Shown here: positions 34,471-39,876 of the stretch, piece after piece
How the letters are laid out: each line of letters opens with the position of its first letter
Position numbering within the stretch: position 1 is the stretch's first letter
Assembly (NCBI GenBank): GCA_017381015.1
Contig: JAFOCV010000007.1
Location: 1-39,876 of the forward strand
Length of the DNA: 39,876 nt
Reading direction: 5' to 3'
Source of the DNA: Bacteroidaceae bacterium
GTDB taxonomy: Bacteria > Bacteroidota > Bacteroidia > Bacteroidales > Bacteroidaceae
Made by a program: the position numbers and the translations under genes
The notes under the pieces: generated by a model
Databases searched by the model: none
The model's input: the letters and a program-made list of their open reading frames with translations, nothing else
Told to the model about the DNA's origin: nothing

Positions 34471-35967
34471 ATGGATAATAAAATGAAATATAATATGAAG
34501 TACAACAAAATTCTTCTCGCTATTGGTCTTCTGGCATCAACAATATTGCCAGCCAGAGCCACTACCGATTCTCTTACCTTGACACTGGAGCAATGCATCC
34601 GCTTGGCACAGGAGCAATCACCAGCCGTGCAGAGTGCCAAGCATTCTTTTCTCTCCCAGCACTGGAATTATCGTAACTTTCGTGCCAACTATCTTCCATC
34701 CGTCAGCCTCAGTGCTTCTCCTTCTATAAATAATAGTGTGAGCCAGATTACCCAAGGCGATGGTACCACCCGTTTCTTGCGTCAGAGTCAGGTCAATGCC
34801 AGTGCCAATGTCAGTATCAATCAGAACATAGCTCTCACTGGTGGTACATTCTTTGTTAAGAGTGGTTTGAGCTTCAACCGCGAACTGGAGCGCAAGACCA
34901 ATGGTTTCAGCTCCACTCCCATCTCCGTGGGTTACAGCCAGACATTGTTTGGTTACAATTACTTCAAGTGGGAAAAGAAGACGGAACCCCTGCGCTACAC
35001 TCAAGCCAAGAAGAATTATGCCGAGCAGTTGGAACTAATCTCTGCCAATACCACCAGCTATTTCTTCAATCTGGTCAATGCACAGACCACCCTAGAGCTG
35101 GCACGCAGCAACTATGCCAGTGCCGACACCCTTTACCGCATGGCACAGGGCAGATACAAGATAGGCACCATCACCGAGAACGAGATGCTCCAACTGGAGA
35201 TTCGTCGTCTCAGCGAGGAAACCAATGCCATGGATGCAGAGATAAGTCTGGAGGAACAGTTACAAAACTTCCGTTCATATCTGGGACTGGAGCAGGATAT
35301 AGACATTCGTCTTATTCCCAGTGATAGCGTGCCCGAATTTGAAATCCCTGTAGACAAGGCTCTGGAACTGGCACTCAAGAACAGCCCCGACCCCATCTAC
35401 TACGAACTACAGCGCATTCAGGCCAAGAGCTCTCTTGCCTCTGCCAAGGCCAATGCCGGTCTCAAGGCTGATATATACATGCAATTTGGACTATCGCAGA
35501 CGGGCGATAAATTCACCGAGGCTTACCATCATCCCATGCACCAGGAGTATGGCAGCATCACCCTATCGCTTCCCATTCTGGATTGGGGCAGAGGTCGAGG
35601 CAGAGTGCGCGTGGCACGCTCTCAGCAGGAGTTGACCGAGATACAGGTCCAGCAAGGCATGGAAGATTTTCACCAGAACATACAAAAAATCGTTTCACAG
35701 TTCAATATGCAGGCTCGCAAGATACGCATTGCATATCTCAAGCGCCAAAGAGCCGAGCACAGATACAACGTCTCCATGCGTCTCTATATCATGGGACAAA
35801 ATTCTCTGCTTGACCTGAACACAGCCATCTCCGAGCGCAATCAGGCACAGACATCATACCTCTCTGCCGTGAGCAATTACTGGCGACTATACTATACCAT
35901 TCGTTCCATAACGGGATATGATTTCCTCAACGATTGCGAACTGACCCACAACCTGCCCATACAATAA
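34471..35967 (+). CDS. TolC family outer-membrane efflux protein
   Basis: 498 residues if started at 34471. In-frame ATGs at 34483 and 34495 are alternatives, the last placing the signal peptide (ILLAIGLLASTILPARA) closest to the start. Two OEP repeats are visible: the first begins LTLEQCIRLAQEQSPAV (near 37), the second VDKALELALKNSPDPIYYEL (near 300). Long coiled-coil helices rich in Gln, Arg and Ala follow each. It forms the outer-membrane duct of a tripartite exporter. The adaptor gene starts 26 bases after the stop. The gene follows the sigma-54 promoter directly. Confidence 0.92.
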   Translation: MDNKMKYNMKYNKILLAIGLLASTILPARATTDSLTLTLEQCIRLAQEQSPAVQSAKHSFLSQHWNYRNFRANYLPSVSLSASPSINNSVSQITQGDGTTRFLRQSQVNASANVSINQNIALTGGTFFVKSGLSFNRELERKTNGFSSTPISVGYSQTLFGYNYFKWEKKTEPLRYTQAKKNYAEQLELISANTTSYFFNLVNAQTTLELARSNYASADTLYRMAQGRYKIGTITENEMLQLEIRRLSEETNAMDAEISLEEQLQNFRSYLGLEQDIDIRLIPSDSVPEFEIPVDKALELALKNSPDPIYYELQRIQAKSSLASAKANAGLKADIYMQFGLSQTGDKFTEAYHHPMHQEYGSITLSLPILDWGRGRGRVRVARSQQELTEIQVQQGMEDFHQNIQKIVSQFNMQARKIRIAYLKRQRAEHRYNVSMRLYIMGQNSLLDLNTAISERNQAQTSYLSAVSNYWRLYYTIRSITGYDFLNDCELTHNLPIQ

Positions 35968-35993
35968 TCGTATAATCAAAACAATAAAATATT

Positions 35994-37241
35994 ATGGATA
36001 TCAAAAGACCTCCAAAACCATGGTACGTCAAGTACCGCATGTACATCCTTGGTGTTACTGCCCTATTGGCCATCGTAGTTTACACCGTATACATTGCCCT
36101 GCAACCACGTCGTCAGAGCATCAAGAGTGAGAGTATCAAGGTGGCAGCCGTCCAGGACGCTCCCTTCATGGAGTTTGTAGAGACGGAAGGCATCGTCCAC
36201 CCCATCATGACCATTCAAATCAATTCTAAAGAGTCTGGCTACGTGGACAGGATTGTTGCCGAAGAGGGTACCATGCTCCACAAGGGCGATACCATCCTGA
36301 TACTGAAGAATCCCGAACTCCTCCGCACCATCAACGAAGAGCACGAGCAGTGGCAGAAGAGCATGCGCAATCTTCAGGAACAGGAAATACAGATGGAGCA
36401 GAAGAGCATCTCGCTCAACATGTCTGCCCTGCAGCAGCGTTATGAGTTGGCCAATCTGGAGCGCACCCTGGCACAGGCTCGCGAAGAGTTTTCCATGGGT
36501 ATCAAGAGCCGTGCCGAGCTGGACATTGCCGAGGAAAAGTACAAGCACGAGCATCAGAAGCTACTCCTGCAGATGGAGAGCCTGCGTCACGATTCCGTCA
36601 CAGCCATCCTTCGCCGTGAGATGCTCGTTTCCGAGCGCGAGGCTGCAGCTCGCAAGCTGAGCAACTCCAGCAAACGTATAGATGGTCTGGTGGTTCGCGC
36701 ACCCATGGACGGTCAGTTGGGCCACATCAATCTTACCATTGGTCAGTCCGTAGGCATGAATGCCATGATAGGCGAACTGAAGATTATGAACGAGTACAAG
36801 GTTCACACCCAGTTGAGCGAATACTACGTGGAGCGCATCAGTGCCGGCTTGCCTGCCACCATTATCCAGAAGCAGGACACCTTCCCTTTGCGCATCAGTC
36901 GTGTTGTACCCGAAGTAAAGGACCGCAAGTTTGATACCGACCTGCTCTTCACAGGCACCCTTCCCGAGAACATACGTTTGGGCAAGAGTTATCGTGTGAA
37001 GATAGAGCTTGGACAGCCCGAGCCTGCTATCATCATACCACGTGGCGACTTCTACCAGAAGACCGGTGGCCGATGGATTTATCGCATAGACGATGACGGT
37101 ATCGCACGCCGTGTGGAGATAAAGATTGGACGTCAGAATCCAGAGCAGTACGAGGTCATCGATGGTCTCGAGCCAGGACAAGAAGTAATAGTAAGCGGTT
37201 ACGACCGATTGGGAGACGTAGAAGAAATAGTAATAAATTAA
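35994..37241 (+). CDS. HlyD/MacA-type periplasmic adaptor of an ABC exporter
   Basis: 415 residues. A single N-terminal anchor (MYILGVTALLAIVVYTVYIA, about 13-33). A half-lipoyl segment (GYVDRIVAEEGTMLHKGDTI, about 78-97) and its partner (IDGLVVRAPMDGQLG, near 228) flank a coiled-coil hairpin (about 105-225, very rich in Glu, Gln, Lys, Arg). A beta-barrel and membrane-proximal domain complete it (GDFYQKTGGRWIYRI, LEPGQEVIVSG). It links the TolC duct to an inner-membrane permease. Visible base composition is more GC-rich than the left half of the window. Confidence 0.92.
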   Translation: MDIKRPPKPWYVKYRMYILGVTALLAIVVYTVYIALQPRRQSIKSESIKVAAVQDAPFMEFVETEGIVHPIMTIQINSKESGYVDRIVAEEGTMLHKGDTILILKNPELLRTINEEHEQWQKSMRNLQEQEIQMEQKSISLNMSALQQRYELANLERTLAQAREEFSMGIKSRAELDIAEEKYKHEHQKLLLQMESLRHDSVTAILRREMLVSEREAAARKLSNSSKRIDGLVVRAPMDGQLGHINLTIGQSVGMNAMIGELKIMNEYKVHTQLSEYYVERISAGLPATIIQKQDTFPLRISRVVPEVKDRKFDTDLLFTGTLPENIRLGKSYRVKIELGQPEPAIIIPRGDFYQKTGGRWIYRIDDDGIARRVEIKIGRQNPEQYEVIDGLEPGQEVIVSGYDRLGDVEEIVIN

Positions 37242-37264
37242 GTTAGTAGTATTCTGTCCCTTAT

Positions 37265-37300
37265 TTCCCTCGCTCTTATCCTCTCCCAATAGCGAGGGAA
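37265..37300 (+). other. Stem-loop after the adaptor gene
   Basis: TTCCCTCGCT (37265-37274) pairs perfectly over ten bases with AGCGAGGGAA (37291-37300). No U-tract follows, so it is more likely a transcript-stability or partial-termination element than a full terminator. It lies 23 bases after the adaptor stop, within the exporter operon. Confidence 0.5.
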
Positions 37301-37365
37301 CCACGGGGCAAACATCAAAGATAATTCACAGATATAAAGCTATTATATCATCTAAAAACATCCTC

Positions 37366-37414
37366 CGAAATACTATCTCAACGAGCTATTACGTTATATC
37401 ATCAGAGTATTTCG
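37366..37414. repeat. Inverted repeat in the adaptor-permease gap
   Basis: CGAAATACT (37366-37374) and AGTATTTCG (37406-37414) are a perfect 9-base inverted repeat with 31 bases between. Function unknown. Confidence 0.4.
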
Positions 37415-37494
37415 AGATTAAACGAACGGAAAGGTGAAAACGGAAAACGGAAATCTAACACACCCCCTCCGCGCTTCGCGCTCGTCCCCCTAAC

Positions 37495-37514
37495 TTAGAG
37501 GGACAGTCAGTTAC
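37495..37514 (+). repeat. Dispersed intergenic repeat, copy 2
   Basis: Matches 197-216 at 18 of 20 positions. Here it is embedded in a larger palindrome (GTCCC near 37485 facing GGGAC at 37500-37504), and CAGTT-AC-AACTG follows. Confidence 0.5.
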
Positions 37515-37548
37515 AACTGAACATCCAAAACTCTCCCTAGCGCGCGTC

Positions 37549-37593
37549 CTTAGAGACCTTAAAGACTTTAACGACCTTAGAGACCTTATCCTC
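37549..37593. repeat. 9-base tandem repeat flanked by GCGCGC tracts
   Basis: Four consecutive 9-mers, CTTAGAGAC, CTTAAAGAC, TTTAACGAC and CTTAGAGAC, are followed by a decayed fifth unit (CTTATCCTC). GCGCG-type tracts stand on both sides (about 37541 and 37597). Read on the minus strand it would encode an RSL/KSL repeat, but no supported gene covers it. Confidence 0.7.
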
Positions 37594-37627
37594 AAAGCGC
37601 GCGCCCATTCAGGCTGAAACCCCAAAA

Positions 37628-37640
37628 GCCCCGTCGGGGC
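37628..37640. other. Small GC hairpin before the permease gene
   Basis: GCCCC-GTC-GGGGC, 25 bases upstream of the permease ATG. It could affect translation initiation or mark the end of the repeat-rich insert. Confidence 0.35.
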
Positions 37641-37665
37641 ATCAACAAGAAAACAAAAACTCAAT

Positions 37666-39876
37666 ATGTTATTACATCATTTTAAAATCTCCTGGCGCAA
37701 TCTGCTGAAATATAAAGTGCAGAATGCCATTTCCATTGCCTGCCTGGCCGTGGGTGTGGTGTGCTTTGCCATAACCGTGTACTTCATGTACGGCTTCGGG
37801 CGCCACGTTTATTACAATCAGATAAAACAGGACATCGCTACGTTCAGTGTATTGGCAGCTCCTTATGAAGAAACGGAGCGACTCAGGAAGACAGGTTCCT
37901 TCCCAGAGAATGCACAACTGGACAATGATTTCTTCAAAAGCTTGCTCAGCCTGGAACTCCCTGCAATGGAAGGACTTCATGGCTATCACCCCCTTATGGG
38001 AGTGGACCAGACTTTCTACGACAACACCGCCCAACCCAAGACCTGCAATTGCTATTACACCTATGTCTCTCCGCGCTACTGGATGTACTACGGTTATCGC
38101 TCTGCCATAACGGGCGAACCTATCCCCGAGTTGGAGGAGAACGACTGCCTCATCACCGATGACCTGAGTGCCCAACTCTTTGGAAAAGGCACCGACCCCC
38201 GCGGTTTTGAATATGCAATGGGGGATGGCACAGGGAAGCGCCCCATCCGCGACGTAATAAAGGTGACCGACCGCCTGGATGCCCATGCCACAAATACCGT
38301 AGTGATTATTCGCAACGACCCCCAAACTGCTTTTAAAAACAGAAACGGGTTTACCGCAGAATTGGCAGAGGGATACACGGGCGAGGACCTGCGCGAACAA
38401 CTGCAAAGCGCCTTTCCCGAATACACCTTCTTGCTACAACATCGGGCCTTTGACAACGATGAACTCTTCCTCATCATTCTCATTATCGGGGTGGTACTTT
38501 CGTTAGGCGCCAGCGTGCTTATCATTGGTGTGATGGGATTCCTGAAAATGGAATTGCAACTCTTCTCACTCCGTGCCCGTGAGATGGCACTGCGCCGCAC
38601 GATGGGCGCTCGCACGCGCCACCTCTTCATGCTCCTTGCCTGGGAAGTCGTTATCGTCTTTGCGCTGACCATGCTTGCAACCGTGGCGCTGACATACTCT
38701 CTGGCAGATTATGCACTCCCCATCCTGCAGCGCTTTCAGATGCAACTGAATGTCGATGTGGACTTCATCCTGAACCTTGAACTGTGGATAACGCTTGGCA
38801 CCCTCTTGCTCGCCCTCATCGCAGCCTTTGCCGCCGTTTACCGCCAGTTGCGCATTCCCGTAGGTATGCGAGTGGGGCGCAGTCACCGCACGACGACGAA
38901 GGGGCAGGGCTTTATGCTCACCACGCAACTCACCGTGAGCATGTTCCTTACCTTTGCCGTGCTCGGCATGATGTATGTGTTTGGCATCTTAGAGAAACAG
39001 GAATTCGGAGGTATCTCCGAAGACCGCACGCCTTACCAACAGGCCATCATGATTCCCCAACCTACATTTCAAATTCCCATTCCTGACTTCGCTGGTCGTT
39101 TGGCGCAAAACAGGGACGTAGAACACGTGGGGTATTGCATTTACAGCCGTTGTGAAGTAGCTCCCGACCAACTCGACAGAACACTGGTGCGCAATGCCTG
39201 GGCCTTTAAAAATAATGATGGTACAGTCCAGGATTACGGTTACAGTTTCATCTCCACTAGCGAAAATCTGATTGACCTCTTGAAGGTAGAGATTACCCCC
39301 AATCTCCCTGCCGATAGCGCGGTACACGTTTTTTACAGCGCTATCTACGTACGCACCGAGCAGGCAGAGCGTCTGCGCAAGAAGTGGAACCTTGACGTCA
39401 GTCGTGATGTACAGGTGCGTCCGCTCTACAAGCAACGCTCCTACACGCTCATCGGTTATGCTCCTACCCTTCCGGGGCATCGTTATAATTCTAGCCCTTC
39501 TTTCTGGATGGTGGATGAAGACATCGACTGGCGTGATTTGCGCAACTTTTCGGAACTGCATTCTCACTCTCCGAACCCTCACTACATCATCTTCCCCAAG
39601 AAGGGTAAGTACAACAAGGTGAAGGACGACATCACCGAACTCTACCGCGAAGCACGTCCGGGCGACCGTAACATCCTGCCGATTCACAATCTCGCAGATG
39701 AGTGGTTTAACCTCATGCGCATGATTGAAATGATGCGCTCGCTCTGCCTGATGCTTGTCATCGTCAGCATTCTCTGCATCGTAGCAAGTGTCTATTCCGC
39801 CATTGCCCTTGAAAGTCGTGGACGTCAGAAGGAGGTGGCACTGCGCAAGATTCACGGTGCTCACACTCGCGACATC
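37666..39876 (+). CDS. FtsX/MacB-type ABC transporter permease (runs off the window)
   Basis: 737 codons are open from the ATG at 37666 to the window end with no stop. The layout is two FtsX-like halves: TM near 20-42, periplasmic domain, TMs near 267-292, 320-345 and 370-392, then a second N-terminal TM near 416-440, another periplasmic domain and a TM near 693-716. The coupling-helix motifs REMALRRTMGAR (near 305) and QKEVALRKIHGA (near 723) end each half as in MacB-type permeases. No ATPase domain is seen in this chain, so a separate nucleotide-binding protein is expected beyond the window. It probably pairs with the HlyD-type adaptor and TolC, although 424 bases of repeat-rich DNA separate it from the adaptor. 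Confidence 0.93.
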   Translation, partial: MLLHHFKISWRNLLKYKVQNAISIACLAVGVVCFAITVYFMYGFGRHVYYNQIKQDIATFSVLAAPYEETERLRKTGSFPENAQLDNDFFKSLLSLELPAMEGLHGYHPLMGVDQTFYDNTAQPKTCNCYYTYVSPRYWMYYGYRSAITGEPIPELEENDCLITDDLSAQLFGKGTDPRGFEYAMGDGTGKRPIRDVIKVTDRLDAHATNTVVIIRNDPQTAFKNRNGFTAELAEGYTGEDLREQLQSAFPEYTFLLQHRAFDNDELFLIILIIGVVLSLGASVLIIGVMGFLKMELQLFSLRAREMALRRTMGARTRHLFMLLAWEVVIVFALTMLATVALTYSLADYALPILQRFQMQLNVDVDFILNLELWITLGTLLLALIAAFAAVYRQLRIPVGMRVGRSHRTTTKGQGFMLTTQLTVSMFLTFAVLGMMYVFGILEKQEFGGISEDRTPYQQAIMIPQPTFQIPIPDFAGRLAQNRDVEHVGYCIYSRCEVAPDQLDRTLVRNAWAFKNNDGTVQDYGYSFISTSENLIDLLKVEITPNLPADSAVHVFYSAIYVRTEQAERLRKKWNLDVSRDVQVRPLYKQRSYTLIGYAPTLPGHRYNSSPSFWMVDEDIDWRDLRNFSELHSHSPNPHYIIFPKKGKYNKVKDDITELYREARPGDRNILPIHNLADEWFNLMRMIEMMRSLCLMLVIVSILCIVASVYSAIALESRGRQKEVALRKIHGAHTRDI

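Noticed and set aside
36561..37304. Minus-strand open frame of 247 codons
   Set aside because: Antisense to the HlyD-type adaptor; low-complexity shadow.
37672..38406. Minus-strand open frame of 244 codons
   Set aside because: Antisense to the permease; no domain, and the plus-strand reading is strongly supported.
38989..39864. Long minus-strand open frame (291 codons)
   Set aside because: It lies wholly within the plus-strand permease gene, whose translation has clear FtsX/MacB features; the antisense translation has no recognisable domain.

Overview
The window looks like a chromosome segment from a Prevotellaceae-type member of the Bacteroidales. The signs are TAnnTTTG-type -7 promoter boxes (often with TTTG about 18 bases upstream), almost no Shine-Dalgarno sequences, a family-typical gene content (SPOR lipoprotein, TPR protein beside peptide deformylase, TonB receptor with a carboxypeptidase-like N-terminal domain, M6 protease, NtrC-type regulator with a MacB/FtsX-type exporter) and moderate-to-low GC. 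The species cannot be fixed from sequence reading alone.

Layout. 1-134: tail of an IS4/Tn5-type transposase, then a hairpin. 389-1558 (-): four small envelope-type genes (YtxH, Holin-X-like membrane protein, two unknowns). 1834-5397 (+): SPOR lipoprotein, ruvX, def and a TPR protein. 5398-6830: an AT-rich island holding an SH3-domain membrane-protein gene broken by an amber codon and flanked by diverged copies of a small repeat, next to tRNA-Ala(GGC) on the minus strand. 7082-8731 (+): secreted M6 metalloprotease. 9044-14098 (-): exonuclease, RlmI-like and RsmE rRNA methyltransferases, and a three-domain kinase/RapZ-C/nucleotidyltransferase protein likely to act in amino-sugar recycling. 14308-19049 (+): FtsK, LolA-like carrier, secreted glycoside-hydrolase-like protein. 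19294-27448 (-): a long co-directional series: nitroreductase, DUF2520, KdsC-like phosphatase, Maf, a duplicated lipoprotein, serine dehydratase, an acidic unknown and a TamA-like outer-membrane protein. 27536-30262 (+): TonB-dependent receptor and glutaredoxin-like protein. 30341-31559 (-): ZIP transporter and low-molecular-weight tyrosine phosphatase. 31626-34174 (-): NtrC-type regulator and soluble histidine kinase. 34471-39876 (+): TolC, HlyD-type adaptor and an FtsX/MacB-type permease running off the window.

The most coherent system is at the right end. A sigma-54 activator with an intact GAFTGA loop and its kinase are divergent from a tripartite exporter. The exporter is preceded by a near-perfect sigma-54 -24/-12 promoter (34402-34417) and three copies of a 16-base dyad (34275-34341) at typical enhancer distance. 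Together they read as a self-contained two-component, sigma-54-controlled export module. Other notable points are the AmgK/RapZ-C/MurU-like fusion and a lipoprotein made of two 189-residue repeats whose DNA identity is sharply mosaic.
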